Assembly: GCA_029959085.1 (NCBI GenBank)
Contig: JARWIR010000001.1
Span: 67,580,899-67,644,898 of the forward strand
Direction of reading: 5' to 3'
Source of the DNA: Nemophila menziesii
Taxonomy: Eukaryota; Streptophyta; Magnoliopsida; Boraginales; Hydrophyllaceae
Length of the DNA: 64,000 nucleotides
The notes beneath the pieces were generated by a model. It did not search any database. It was given only the letters and a program-made list of their open reading frames with translations, and had not been told where the DNA came from. Shown in pieces: positions 1 through 11,361 of this stretch; within the stretch, counting starts at the first letter, position 1; each line of letters begins with the position of its first letter. The position numbers were made by a program, and so were the translations under genes.

Positions 1-94
1 CAAGCTGATAGGAGAGAAAGGTATTGTGTTAATGTGCGGAAAATGAGTTTGGGGTCAAAAAGAAGGGAAAATTTGTGCCAACCAGCAGCTTTGT

Positions 95-333
95 GCGGTA
101 TACCGCACCCTAGCTTCGATGCACCGCCCCCAGCAAACCGTTATAACTGTGTGTAAATCAGGTGTATTGCCGATAATAGGTATAGGAGATCGTGTTGTCA
201 AGGTGCGCAAGACGGTTGCCACAGTATCATCCAAAACTTCCATAAGGTACACCGTCTTGTCAAACATGCAAGACCGTCGACACGGTAGCATGTCGTCACC
301 TGCGGTACACCGCAGGGTTCGTTCGGTGCACCA
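95..333. repeat. Palindromic doublets, GCGGTRYACCGC class, element 1
   Basis: Two doublets are visible. The first is GCGGTATACCGC at 95-106, with a decayed partner centred at 121.5 (TGCACCG). The second is GCGGTACACCGC at 302-313, with CGGTGCACCA at 324-333. Centre-to-centre distance is 21 bp in both. A further decayed half (AGGTACACCG) lies at 245-254. They sit between the pol end and the accessory ORF, as in A and F. Function unknown. Confidence 0.8.
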
Positions 334-722
334 CATGAGGCGGTTTTGAAGAGGAATTTGATTCCTAATTGGGTTCTTACCTTATAAGAGTTAACCCTAG
401 CCTCTACAAACCTTCCCAACACGAAAGTTTCAGACCCAAACCCTATAAATTCACCTTGAAGCTTGATTAAACCTTCAAACAAACACAACAACATCATCAA
501 ATATTTCCTCCATCTTCCATAAGACCATATTCTTCATCAAATCCATTACATAGCACCACAAAACACCAAATATCATCAAGTTTACAAGATTTCTTCCATC
601 ATAGATCAAGTAATCCTTCTTCTACATTGATAATCATTCATCCAAGCAACAACCTCAAGTCAAACCAATCGTTAGTAACTATATTTATTCTCGGTGCAAC
701 TTGAATTGTGGGTTAAACAAAG

Positions 723-1040
723 ATGAATAACAGAACGAATGCTATGGATTACAAGAGGAAGTGTTCAATCTTAGGGAAGAACAAGAAATTTTTCAGAGCT
801 ACAAAAGAGAAGGCCATCGATCTTGATGAGCCAACTAAAAAGAAGCCAAATCTCAAGGCAACAACACAACCATTACGAAGAAAACTTACAAAGAGAATGA
901 GTGTACCATCCAGGCCTAAAGAAAATACACCTATCCAAGATCAAGGGTCATTTTCAAATCTTATTGACGAATCAGAGAGTGTAACCTCACCACCAACATG
1001 GGCAGTTAAATTGATTGAAAAATTTGATAGATTGAAATAA
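723..1040 (+). CDS. Accessory ORF, type I, C-terminally truncated (element 1)
   Basis: An ORF of 105 codons, starting in the same context as its relatives (a polypurine-like TTGAATTGTGGG just upstream). The N-terminus is basic (motif YKRKC, then ILGKNKKF), followed by a Pro/Lys-rich middle and PPTWAVKL near the end. The same order is seen in A (10524-10988) and F (29160-29618). A stop after residue 105 removes the coiled coil. Related codons continue downstream in frame and end in LYGKVPRSNPSP near 1100-1137, so this copy is disabled. I recognise no known domain. Confidence 0.6.
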   Translation: MNNRTNAMDYKRKCSILGKNKKFFRATKEKAIDLDEPTKKKPNLKATTQPLRRKLTKRMSVPSRPKENTPIQDQGSFSNLIDESESVTSPPTWAVKLIEKFDRLK

Positions 1041-1194
1041 AATTACAGAATAATTGGATATAGATAATGACCATCCTTCAAAAAAGGAATGTAAAAAGAT
1101 ACTTTATGGAAAGGTACCACGTTCTAATCCTTCTCCTTAATTTCTTATATGCATTAGTTTAGTTTAAATTTTATTTCTTTATTGAGTCTTTTTC

Positions 1195-1214
1195 GAGTCG
1201 TGAGGACATGACTC
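1195..1214 (+). other. Conserved post-ORF hairpin (GAGTCGTG stem), element 1
   Basis: GAGTCGTG, a five-base loop AGGAC, then ATGACTC. Equivalent perfect 8-bp stems follow the accessory ORF in elements E (39831-39850) and H (48078-48097). It is followed at once by the polypurine-like TTTTGAGTTGGGGTGGGG. Confidence 0.6.
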
Positions 1215-2472
1215 ACTTTTGAGTTGGGGTGGGGATTCATTGTCCTCATCTTCTTTTTTTTGCACAAAATTTAAATTTTTTAGGGTTAGAATTGGCATAG
1301 AATATGCTGAATGTGCCTATTGAGCATGTTGACACAAATATGTTTAGTATGCATGTATGAAAACAAGAAGCAAAAGATAGGGAAGATTAATAAGCAATGC
1401 GTATGAAGTGTCAAGTTGGAACTTAGGGAGTGTTAATTGATGTGTATAACGTGAGGTTTTAATTAGTTGAAAACCCGCTTGTCTATGAACTAATAGTGAA
1501 AAAGTAACGAAATTTGGTAGGTAGAAAAGTGAATAAGGCAGTTCTTTCATATTGAAGCCACTTGAAGCCTTTTTAGCTTTCTCACCCTTTTAATTGACTA
1601 TTATTATTATTATCCGTCTTAGCCCTTATGAGCCTTTCTAAAGCCTTTTATTAGCCACACTATAAGCCATACCCCTTAGTTTTAGGACTTATCCATAAAA
1701 CCTGCGCTCGAATCGCAAAACCTAAGACAAATTGTTTTAGAGCTTGAGTTTAGGGTGGTGGTTTTCATAATTGGGAAACATTGGGATTGTGAATTTGATT
1801 GTAATTGTGATATTATTGATGATGAGTTTATTTGTAACCCTTTGCCTGGGTAAAAAGAAAAAAAATATATATGTTAAAAAGAAAAGAAATATGAGAAAAA
1901 GTGGTATGACATCTGATGTCTCCCATTTTTCTCTAAATATATGCCTTTAGGAGACACAATTTTAGGTGAATAATAGACTTATTTGATAGACTTTTATGCT
2001 TAATTCAATATATCACACTTTCTCCCTTTGGAATTATGTTATTTGCATTTTTAGAGTTTTTGCGCGTTAATTTGTTTGTTTTTAGTATAAAGTTCTTAGG
2101 TCCATGGATGCTATGGAACACCAAGTCAAGAAGGAGAAGTGAAAAATTAAAGTCCTAGATCAAGCGGAGAGGTCAAAAGCAAGAAAAGATTACCCGAAGA
2201 TTTTACTAATAGAGAGAAAAATCTGGAAAACTATCACTAATTGCTGATTTCGAGCCACTTTGGCACTGATTCAGGACTGGATATTTGAAAGAGAAAGTTA
2301 ATACTTTGAGTTAGCAAAATTTGAGGATTGTAATCAGGTGATTTGGATATGAGACGCAAAAGTTACATCCATTTACCAACAGCTGTAAAGTAGTTACGGG
2401 ATTTTGAAGATGAACTTAGGCTTTTTATTATTTAACTTATTATTCTTAAGTAAAAAGACAAATCTGAATTTT

Positions 2473-2486
2473 CTATTATAAATAGA
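2473..2486 (+). promoter_or_regulatory. TATA box of LTR D
   Basis: CTATTATAAATAGA lies about 560 bp into the LTR. Other LTRs in the window carry a TATAAATA-type motif at a comparable place. Confidence 0.5.
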
Positions 2487-2917
2487 CCTTTAGATCTCCT
2501 TTTTACACAGAATTCGGAAAATTACATTCTACGCTTCATTATTTTTAAGTTAGAGCAAAAAGGCAGAGGAAAACCTAGAGTTGGAGGAATTCTATTCTTC
2601 TAACAAAAGCCAACCCAACGTTTAGGTTATATAATTTCTTTTTTGTAATTGAAAACAATGTCTTTTATTTATTTAATTTCAGTTTTTAATTCAAACATGA
2701 GCTAAATTCATTAGTACTTGAGAATCGCACTTTTGGGTTGAAGCCCTAGTTTATGTAATTCTTGATTTACAAATTTGGGATTTCATTATTTAATTTAAGT
2801 TGGGTAATTTTTGGTGGATATTATTTTATGCTTATTTACCATTTCTTTTCCGCGCAACTAGAAATAGGTTTTAGTAACTGGGATATTCACTTTAGTGGCG
2901 AAGTGATCATCCGACCC

Positions 2918-2936
2918 GGGGGGGGGGGGGGGGGGG
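2918..2936. repeat. G19 homopolymer in LTR D
   Basis: A run of 19 G. It sits where other LTRs have the short G-run of the repeated motif CTTGACGGGGGG before a TTTAATTACAG-like sequence, so it looks like slippage expansion of a functional LTR motif. Assembly or sequencing may affect the exact length. Confidence 0.9.
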
Positions 2937-3505
2937 TTGAATACAGAACTAAGTTATATCCGTGTGATGTCTGTTATTGACCGACAGGCTTGACTAATCA
3001 CATAGCCAAAGAGGTAAAGAACATCACATCTGCAAGTAAACTTACTACCTTAGAGGGGTTTGTCTTACCATAGGATAGCTCGTAGGTCCACCCAATAGGG
3101 GGCTAGGAGATCGTAGAGTCCCGACTTGTATAAAATTACTGGCTTGGCCCTTAAATGGAAACATTAATTATATTAACTTAGGTGGATCCTTTACGAGATT
3201 CAAGTACATCTCTCATCTTTTCGTATACATCTTTTTACTTAATTATTTCATTTCAGGTAAGCATTTTACTATTTTAATTTATTGCATCTTTAGGCATAAT
3301 ACAAAACCAAACAAAAATCTTTATAATTTACTTTTCAGTTTAACAATTATTTCTATTACTTGATTGGTACCTGAGTTGTAACTATCCGCCCCTACGAACG
3401 AAACCTGATTATCAGAGTATTACTTGGACAACCGTAAACTTGCGATATGTGGGTCCATTACTTTTATTTCATATTTTTATAACACCCCGGGACCCACCAA
3501 GTTCT

Positions 3506-3523
3506 TGGCGTTGCTGCCAGGGA
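3506..3523 (+). other. Primer binding site (tRNA-Asp type), element D
   Basis: TGGCGTTGCTGCCAGGGA, six bases after the LTR end, differs at three positions from the tRNA-Asp-complementary PBS used by Athila/Tat elements. Confidence 0.85.
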
Positions 3524-3563
3524 CGGTAGCGTGTGACCCCGGTGTTAATTTATAGTAGTTTAA

Positions 3564-4999
3564 TTGTTATTTTATTTTCAGTTTTACGCTTTTGTTTGTT
3601 CTTCCTTCCTTAGGTTTACAGGTTTGGTGTATCTCTCAAAACCTGAGAAACTATTCAGACTTCAAAACAAAAGAAAGAAAGAAGAAAAAGAAGCAAGAGA
3701 AGAAGAAGAAAGATTAGCCAGAGAAGAAGAAATAGCTAATGTTGACAATCTCAATCTCCAGGTGGAATTAGATGAAAATGGAAATCCGACAATCCGTAAT
3801 CCACAAATTGTTAACAATCCACCTGGAGGACAAGCTCAACCTCAAGTCTTTCATGATCCATGGTTCGTACAAGGCCGTGAACAGATTCCATATCACGCTT
3901 CTGCTCTTGGTGTTGGTCCTCCAGATATTGATGTCGCAAGATACGGAACCGATCCTGGTATGTTAGCTCAACTCCAAAACTTTGAAAATTTTCGTGGAGT
4001 AGCTAGAGAAGACCCAATTCATGAAGTACATAAGTTTATGTAAATATGTTATGTGTATATAACGTAAGGTATAACAAGAGAACATATGTACTTTGCAAAT
4101 TACAGATTTTTCGTAATAGACGCAGCGAGTATATGGCATGATTTACAAGAACCAGGATTGATCAATACTTGGGATGAGTTACAAACCGCGTTCTTTGATC
4201 GTTATTATCCGAGAAACATGAAATTGAATGCACAAATCGAGTTGACATTCTTCAAACAAGAACAAGGTGAATCAGTGAGTAATTGTTGGACAAGGTTTCA
4301 ACAATGTTTGAGTAGAGTTCTAGATCATGGTCTTTCAGAAAAACAACAAATGCCGATATTTTATAAAGGCCTTGAAGAACGCTCAAGAAAATATCTAGAC
4401 TTACATTGTGGTGAGGGTTATTACAGGTAACACCAGCTAATGCCAAAATTATTTTGAGTAGAACAGTGAAGAGTGAGTTGGTTGGATTACTGTGAGAGCA
4501 CCTATCCGAGTTACAAGTTATAAAGAAAGTAGTGATGGAATTGATGAGAAATTCTCTTCATTAGAGAATAAATTGAAGAACAAACTTGAGAAAGAACTAA
4601 AACATCTTACTTTAGCTGTGAAAGAAGGTTTTTTAGGTAGGAGAGATGATGTTAATGTTACACATGAAGTATATGGGTGTTCAAACTATGGTGTACAAGA
4701 CCATGATTGGGAGCATTGTCAAAGCAATCCAAAATCCATGATGTTTGTTTCCAACCAAGGGAACTATAATTCAGGTGGTCAAGGTTATCAACCCAACAGA
4801 ACCATCCAGGTTTCCAATATTTGAATACAAGTTGGGTCGCAAATCAAACTTATTCATATCAACCACGACCCCAAGGAAATAATTATCAAACAATACCACA
4901 AACCAACTACCAATGGGGACAGAATTACGGAAATCAAGCTCAGAGACAACCTCCTCAAGACACCTATACCGATGCTATGAATCAGAAAGCTCTACCTGC
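3564..4999 (+). pseudogene. gag of element D, broken and truncated
   Basis: Gag fragments lie in shifted frames: 3564-4043 (charged KEEKEAREEEE helix, then the DPGMLAQLQNF capsid motif), 4086-4430 (capsid core), 4492-4824 (knuckle region) and 4821-4999. The expected start ATG has been lost near 3630. The zinc knuckle has its second Cys replaced by Tyr (CSNYGVQDHDWEHC). Stops and frameshifts separate the pieces. The reading ends inside NQKALPA at 4999, where the LTR of B begins; the continuation is not found elsewhere in the window. Confidence 0.85.
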
Positions 5000-6124
5000 T
5001 GATATTTCCCTGTTTGTGATATACTAATCTAGGTCAAAGACATCATTTTAGGTGTATTCGGGTATTTAATTATAGATATTTAGTCGTATTTTGATAAATT
5101 TCTATTTCTTGTGTTGATTTGATGATTTATTATTTTTAGAGCATATTGGGTTTAATTTATTTGTTTAGTATGAAGCTTTAAAGATATATGGACATTAATT
5201 AGATTCCAAATCAATTCTAAGAGATAATGGAAAGAAGAATTGGATGGAAATTGGAGATAAAAGGAAGTAGAGATAAAATAGGAAAGGAAAAGCTGCCAAG
5301 TAAATCTAAAATTCTGCAGCCACGTCCACCAAAGTGAATATAAGTCAAAATATACTAAGAATTCGAAGAAGTAATCTAAAGGAAAAGTGTATAACCTTTT
5401 GACGCGGTCGGTTTGATATAAAGTAGGCGAAAGTCAGAGCAATAACGAAGAAGTAACGACCAGAAAAAGACAGAAGTGTTTATCCTATCTCCTATATTTT
5501 AGGAAACGAAGTTGATTTGGAAAAGGAGTCCAATTACTTGCCTTCTACTCCAAGATTTCGACCTAGGGTTTCCTAAAAACCTATAAATAAATAATTTAAT
5601 CATTATAAACATGTATTTGCTCTTTTCTAAACATTAGCTTAGTCCTTACTTAAATATTAATCCTTAGTATCAAGCTTATCATCCAAAGAAGCAAGATGAC
5701 CTGTAGAGGAAGAGACGAAGTTGGAGAGTGACAAAATCCTCTTCTACATATCTCCTTCTCTATATATAGGGTAATTAGCTATATATTTGTGGCTTCACCA
5801 AATTTATAAAATTTTATTCTGTAAGTTTTAATATTAATTGCTGGGTTATTATTTTGTCTAAATTTCATAATAATATCTGTTATTTTAATTGATTTGAGCT
5901 TGGCGTATATTGGTATTGTGTGCTCTGACTTATTGTTTCCAGCCCTAGATTTGGCCAATCTTATGACTATCCTTAGTAATTGATTTGACACTCGGAAGGG
6001 GGATTCAATTATTGACAACACCGCATAATCGTGTAGTGTGCGGTAGTGATCTTGACGGGTTTGCCTAACTAGATAGCCATAAAAGTTTGATTTAACCACT
6101 GATCATTACTCAGGGTACCCTTAC
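5000..6124 (+). mobile_element. LTR of element B, left part (split by element A)
   Basis: Starts TGATATTTCC inside the gag of D. A TATA motif (CTATAAATAA) lies at 5581-5590. At 6124 the LTR is cut by element A and resumes at 16003. The joint is shown by the duplicated CTTAC (6120-6124 and 15998-16002) and by the related LTR fragment near 18780, which reads across without interruption (CCCCTTACCCAAGTCC). Total LTR length without the insert is about 1.56 kb. Confidence 0.85.
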
Positions 6125-8987
6125 CGATGGGGCCTAGGGTGTGATAAAATATGATATAAATAAAGTGCAAATAATCACCCTAGACTGGCACGGTTCTGCA
6201 AGTATACAGATCGTATGCAAGTTTTAGAAAATAAGTAAGATTCGCTCCGCAGAGACTACGAAGGTTAGGGGAATCTTATGCAATAATCAAGTGCAAATAA
6301 TTAAAGCTAGAACAAATTAAAAGCAGGAAAAATAAAGACAAATAGTTATTTATTTGGTTTTGATTAAACTAAATTAAACTAGGAATTTAAAGACAGAAAT
6401 TAAATGCGAAAGAAGAAGTAGTATGAGAATATAGCTTGAGTCAATAGCATGTAATCCCCACTAGTTTTGCCGTTCTAAACATGTAAGGGTGAATTATGTA
6501 GTATTTCAATAATCGATTCCAATTATGCTAGGTGGTGGTCCTTTGTGTGTTCTAAAAATAATGCAAAAAGTAATCGAACCACAACGGCAAGTGTACGGTT
6601 GTCCCAAGTAATAATAGTGATAATACATATTCGTTCCAAGGACGGGATGGTTGACTACAATGCTTATCGATTAATTAATGATTGCACTTATGAAAGCAGA
6701 TAAAAGTTTTAATGATTGATTGTTGTTTGTTTTAATCCTAAGTAATGAAAGACTAATTGGAAAATGCAATTAAATACTAAGATGCAAGTAAATGAATGTA
6801 AAACGCAAGTATGAGAAGGTAGCACTTGAGAACGCAAGGGGTCCTCCGAATTCTATTTCATAACCTATTCTGTTTAAGGGTCAAATTGGTCAATTGACAT
6901 TGGTCGGGATTCAATAATCCTTGTACCCCCGTCAGGGTGGACTACAAGGCTATTCAAGAGTGTCACTAGTCCCGTCAGGGTAAATATGATCCACTTTCGA
7001 ATGATTAAGCTTAATTACCTCATTGGCCATAAAATTAACTACGCTCGTCAAAGTCAAATAGTTTATATTTTATATTCTGTAATTAATTCTGTACCTAAAC
7101 CCCCCGTCAAGATGATCCAATCGCCACTAATTGGAATAGTCTAGATACTAAGCCCTATTATTAATTGATCAGGTCAATAATAGTAAATAAGCACAAATTA
7201 AAGAAAAATGTAAAAGACCCAATTCGATTTAATTAACAGAAACCCAAATTCAGGACATGAAATTCAATAAAATTGGGATTCACCCATAAAGCATTCTCAA
7301 GCACTTAATTAAATTAGCTCATACTAATGCGAAAAACTAAATTAAAACAGAAAGAATTCATGTTCTTCAATTACATAAATAAAAGATAGAACCTAATTAG
7401 GATTTGGGTTTGGCTGTGATTTGGAGATATAGACCGTCTCCAGCTCTGTAGCTTTCTCCTTTTCCTTGCTGCTGACTTTCTCTCTGGACACTCTCTTCTA
7501 AAGATGAATTAAATTGAAGAATAAAATGAGAGGTGCTGAATAATGAGGTCTAAAAACCTATTTATAATGATAAAATCGGATTAGGGCTTTTACTTAAGGT
7601 TTAAGTGAAAATTAGAAAAGCCCAAGTCCACTAATTAAACCCAAATTCCGTAACTGCTGCACCACCTCCACTAAAACAGCTCTAGCAGATTTGTTATAAC
7701 TCCGATTGACCTCAAATCACTTGCTAAATTTCCGTAACTCGATAAGGCGTATAATCTCTTCAAAGGTCAGCGGCTAAATCAACTCGTAAGTGCCTCGAAA
7801 TCAGCAATATTTGGCCTGTTTTCCATATTTGCAGCTTCAAAATATAATTCTTTGCGGGATTTATCTTCAAGCTTTGACTTCATTACACGATCTTTGACTT
7901 TATTCTCGGATTCCTCTCCTTGCTAATATTCAGAACCTACAAACTTTTCACTAAAACAAGCAATATTACGCGCAAAAGTTTAATAAATCAAAAATACTAG
8001 AAATAAAAGAGAAAATTCGGATTATTGCATATTTAGCCCAAAAGTCTATCAAATTAATCAAATAAACACCAAAAATGATGTCTCCCAAGGGCATAAAATT
8101 AGAACATTTAGGGAGACATCACTAGGTAGTTTTAAATAGGATTTACCTGTGTCAATAAGGCTTCCTAAGCAAACTGTTCCTGTAATTGGTAAATAGTAAC
8201 ATGTACTAAACCATAGTGATTATCAAGTTAGGTTGATTTGTCAGATATAAACCGAATACTAGACATTATGTGCTAAACAGGTAATTAAACACCGTTGTCA
8301 ATGGTGACCTAATTACTTGATGGTAATTCTATATGGGTGCACTCCACAAGAACACAGAATATAAATCCAAACACATAAACAGCGAATAAAAACTATAATT
8401 CCATTTAAAACATAGAATTCCCAAATTAGATAGATGTCAATTAAAACTAGGGTTCATACATATATGCTAAAACTCAAGCTAAAGAAATTTAGTTCATACT
8501 AATGCAAGAAAAGAAAGAAATAACAAATTGAGCATATCTTCTTCGTTATTGGTCGGTTTTTATCCCACAAGATACCAAAAGAATCCTCACAGAATTATCT
8601 ATGTCCCTATGAAATGAATCTTCCAAAATCGGCTCGGTTTTGGAGTTATCACCACTTCTTTAGGCGTAGCTGCAGAAATTCAGATTAAGGCAGCTTTTCC
8701 TTTTCCCTGATTTTATCTTTTCTTTCCTTCATCTCCAATTACCATGCTTATCTCTTTCCATATCTTGTAGTCTTTGACTTGGACTCTAATTAATTACCAT
8801 ATATCTCTAAAGCTTCACATTAAATAAATAATTAAACCCAATATGCTCTAAAAATAATAATTAATTAATTCAAGACCCAAAACAGGAAAGTGCACTAAAA
8901 TTAGCTAAAGTCGACCTATAAACTAATAAATACACCTAAAATGATGTCTCGGAAATAGATTTTATTAGCACAAATGAGGAGACATCA
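6125..8987 (-). repeat. 3' LTR of element A (interrupted)
   Basis: In element sense it starts TGATGTCTCC (8987) and ends GGCCCCATCG (6125; final A changed to G). It is interrupted by the solo LTR 6533-8121 and one TSD copy. Without those it is 1269 bp, against 1502 bp for the 5' LTR without its MITE. The difference is one deletion of about 233 bp near 8535, corresponding to about 15312-15538 of the 5' LTR, which contains the TATA region. Confidence 0.92.
6533..8121 (-). mobile_element. Solo LTR nested in the 3' LTR of A
   Basis: 1589 bp from TGGTGGTCC to GGGAGACATCA on the + strand, flanked by a perfect TSD CTAGG (6528-6532, 8122-8126). The uninterrupted sequence is seen in the 5' LTR of A (GCTAGGTAGTTTT near 14900). 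It has no internal region or PBS. In element sense it reads from 8121 to 6533. A TATA-like TTTATAATG (+ strand) lies near 7560. It belongs to the F/H-like LTR group, sharing the repeated CCCCGTCAGGGTG motif (about 6927, 6972, 7101). Confidence 0.93.
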
Positions 8988-9023
8988 AGACCCCCAACTC
9001 AAAGTTGTATTGTCCCGATACAA
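8988..9023 (-). other. Polypurine tract and GGGAC-loop hairpin, element A
   Basis: In element sense TTGAGTTGGGGGTCT abuts the 3' LTR. Just upstream is a hairpin (9005-9023) with stem TTGTAT/ATACAA and loop CGGGACA. Equivalent hairpins with different stem bases occur at the same place in E, F, H and K. Confidence 0.8.
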
Positions 9024-10523
9024 TAAAAGTAAAGAACAGAAGGGTAGTCAAATAAACAAGAAGAAGAAGTAGGAGGAGATTAAGAATAGAACACAATGAA
9101 TGATCCTAGATCAAAATATCTAAAAAGTCTCATGCAGTAATGCTCAAGAAATAATGCACAAGTATGCTTAATATACATGTAATCAACAATCCATAAATTC
9201 AAGTCAAGATTAATTTCGCAATGCCAGAATGAGAGGATGATAACTTAGTTCATGTTAATGGCTATAGGTTATTCATAGGTCCTAATTTAGCTTCCAATGG
9301 TCCACTCACCTATTACCTAATAGCTCAATTGTTTCTCCACCAAGTAAGAAATCCTAAGGTCTTTGGTTATAACGTGGCTTAAGGACGGGTGTGGTATATT
9401 TGGATAATGAAAAGTGAGCTTGTGGCTCTCTCCTCACTAGCCATCAACGAATCGTCCTAGAGCTTGAGTTTCACTCGAAGATGTTCTCACTCAACCCAAT
9501 TTATTGATGCTTTTGATTTGCATCACCAATAATCCCAATTTAAAACCTTTGATGATATAAAATCCACTTTGCTGGTCCAAATATATATTCTTTTCATATC
9601 AATTTTTTTTCTTTTCTTTTGTATACCTATGATTCTCTTTTTGATGTTCGAGATATCACGCTATTTTTTCATGTATATATTCTTTATTTTTATGCCCTTG
9701 TTTGCAAATGTAGCTCGTAGCTTCTTTTCCATTCACTATTACCCCGGCAAAGGGTTACACTAATAAAAATTTCATCATCAATAAAATCACAATTATAATT
9801 CTCAAAACCCAATGTTCCTGAATGATGAAATCCACCACCCCAAACTCAAGCTCTAAAACAAGTTGTCTCAGGTTTTGCGATTCGAGTGCGGGTCATATAG
9901 ATAAGTCCTACAAACTAAGGGTATGGATTATAATGTGTTTTATTAAAAAGATTTAGAAAGGCTCAGAGGGGCTAAGACGGATAAATAATACAAAATCAAA
10001 CAAAAGTGTGAGAAGGTATAAAAGGCTTCAATTGTTTTTACATGAAAGAACTGCCTTATTCATTTTTCTACTACCGGAGTTCGTTACGTTTTCATTATTA
10101 GTTCATAGATAAGTGGGTTTTCAACTAATTTCAAACCTCACGTTCTACACACCAAATAACTCTCCCTAAGTTTCAACGTGATTTCTTAGCATTGCTCATT
10201 AACTTTTCTATCTTTTATCTCCTGTTTTCATACATGCACCTAAACAATTTTGTATCATCTTTCAAAAACATACTACTTACTATCATTGACCTAATAAAAT
10301 CATGCTCAAATAGGTACATTCAAAATATTCTATGCCTTAATTCAACCTAAAATTTTTAAATTTTATGCAAAAACAAAAAGAAAGATGAGGACAACGAATC
10401 CCCACCCCCAACTCAAAAGTGAGTCATGTCCCCCACGACTCGAAAAAGACTCAAGAATGGAATAAAATTTAAAATTAAAACTAACTAAACTACCTAATGC
10501 AAACAAGCTATTGAGAAAAAGAA
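9024..10523 (-). other. 3' UTR of element A
   Basis: No gene. It holds the conserved inverted pair CTTTGCTGG (9567-9575) and CCGGCAAAG (9744-9752), two polypurine-like motifs (about 9835 and 10402 on the complementary strand) and the post-ORF hairpin GAGTCATG/CACGACTC (10421-10441). The layout matches the UTRs of E, F and H. Confidence 0.75.
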
Positions 10524-10988
10524 TTAGAGTGTCGTACCCGGCTGGCCATAGAGATCCATTATGTCTTCCCCCTCTTCCGAAGTAGAGGGATTAGAATAAT
10601 CATCAATATGCTTTTCCAAGGTTATGTCTTCCAGCTGTGATTGCATCTGTATGACTTCCACCCAAAGTTCTCTGTTATCTTCTTGTAATCTCTCAATTTC
10701 GTTTTGTAATTTAAGAGCCCATGGGGGAAGATCATGATCAATTTTAGAGGAAGAAGTAGAAGAACCTTGGTCATGAATTTTTATCTTCTTCAAAGGCCTT
10801 GCTGGTACAGACATTCTAGCAGTTAATCTCTTCTTTGGTAGTGGTTGTGCTGGTGCCTTTTCTTTTGATTCTTCAGTAACCTCATCAAGATTGATGGGTT
10901 TTTCAATGGTAGCTCCAGGAAATTTCTTATTCTCCCCAAGGATGGCACACTTTCTCTTGTGTTCCATAGCTTCAGATCTATTAGTCAT
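10524..10988 (-). CDS. Accessory ORF, type I, intact (154 aa, element A)
   Basis: A 154-residue ORF between the palindromic spacer and the 3' UTR. The N-terminus is basic (residues 1-25, with KRKC and ENKKF), followed by a Pro/Lys-rich stretch, then PPWALKLQ and a predicted coiled coil (about residues 80-120, Leu/Glu/Gln-rich heptads). It ends in an acidic tail with EEGEDIMDLYGQ. The N-terminus and LYGQ tail are conserved in F and, decayed, in element 1. There is no signal peptide or membrane segment, so it does not look like an envelope protein. I do not recognise the family; a nucleic-acid-binding or nuclear role is only inferred from the basic N-terminus. Confidence 0.65.
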   Translation of the reverse strand: MTNRSEAMEHKRKCAILGENKKFPGATIEKPINLDEVTEESKEKAPAQPLPKKRLTARMSVPARPLKKIKIHDQGSSTSSSKIDHDLPPWALKLQNEIERLQEDNRELWVEVIQMQSQLEDITLEKHIDDYSNPSTSEEGEDIMDLYGQPGTTL

Positions 10989-11361
10989 GTTTGATTACCC
11001 ACAACTCAAGTTATACCAAGGATGAATTAAAAGTTTAAGAGAAATTGGTTTAGCTTGAGGTTGTTGCTTGGAATTGATGACAGAGAAAGGTTTCTTGATG
11101 AATCTTGGAAGAATTCTTGAAAGCTTGATTAATTTGAATGTGTTTAATGGTGTAGTGTGATGAATTTGATGAGGAAATTGTGTTTATGGAGGATGGAGGA
11201 GAGAATTATTGGAGTTGTTGTGTTAATTGTGAAGGTTTGCACAAGCTTTAAGGTGTATATATAGTGTTTGGGCCTGAAAATTTCGTGTGGGAGGGGTTAA
11301 GGTTGAGTTTGATAAGGTAAGAAGTTGAATGGGCCTCAAACTCCTCATAAACCGCCATAGC

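Larger units (their letters stand above)
1..1913 (+). mobile_element. 3' portion of Athila-like element 1 (post-pol spacer, accessory ORF, 3' UTR)
   Basis: The sequence from base 1 matches, in the opposite orientation, the post-pol spacer of element A (near 11700-11770). It runs through a spacer with palindromic doublets (95-333), an accessory ORF (723-1040), a post-ORF hairpin (1195-1214) and a 3' UTR holding the conserved motif TTTGTAACCCTTTGCC near 1832. The UTR stops at 1913 where the LTR of element D begins, so the 3' LTR of this element is not seen. The stretch 1215-1913 holds no gene; it is UTR with two polypurine-like motifs (about 1219 and 1744). Confidence 0.8.
1914..3499 (+). mobile_element. 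LTR of element D
   Basis: Starts TGATGTCTCCC and ends GGGACCCACCA, directly followed by a spacer and a tRNA-Asp-type PBS, so it is a 5' LTR on the + strand (1586 bp). No polypurine tract precedes it. The 3' UTR of element 1 is simply interrupted here, which suggests D inserted into element 1. The five bases before it are ACATC; the other end of D is not in the window, so the TSD cannot be checked. Confidence 0.85.

Noticed and set aside
55..500. Overlapping ORFs at the window start on both strands
   Set aside because: They cover the palindromic spacer of element 1; no similarity to any element protein and no shared frame with A or F.
2762..2980. 72-codon ORF with a Gly run
   Set aside because: Lies within LTR D; the Gly run comes from the G19 homopolymer.
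9569..9763. 64-codon hydrophobic ORF (possible membrane peptide)
   Set aside because: Antisense T-rich stretch of the 3' UTR of A; not conserved as an ORF in E, F or H.
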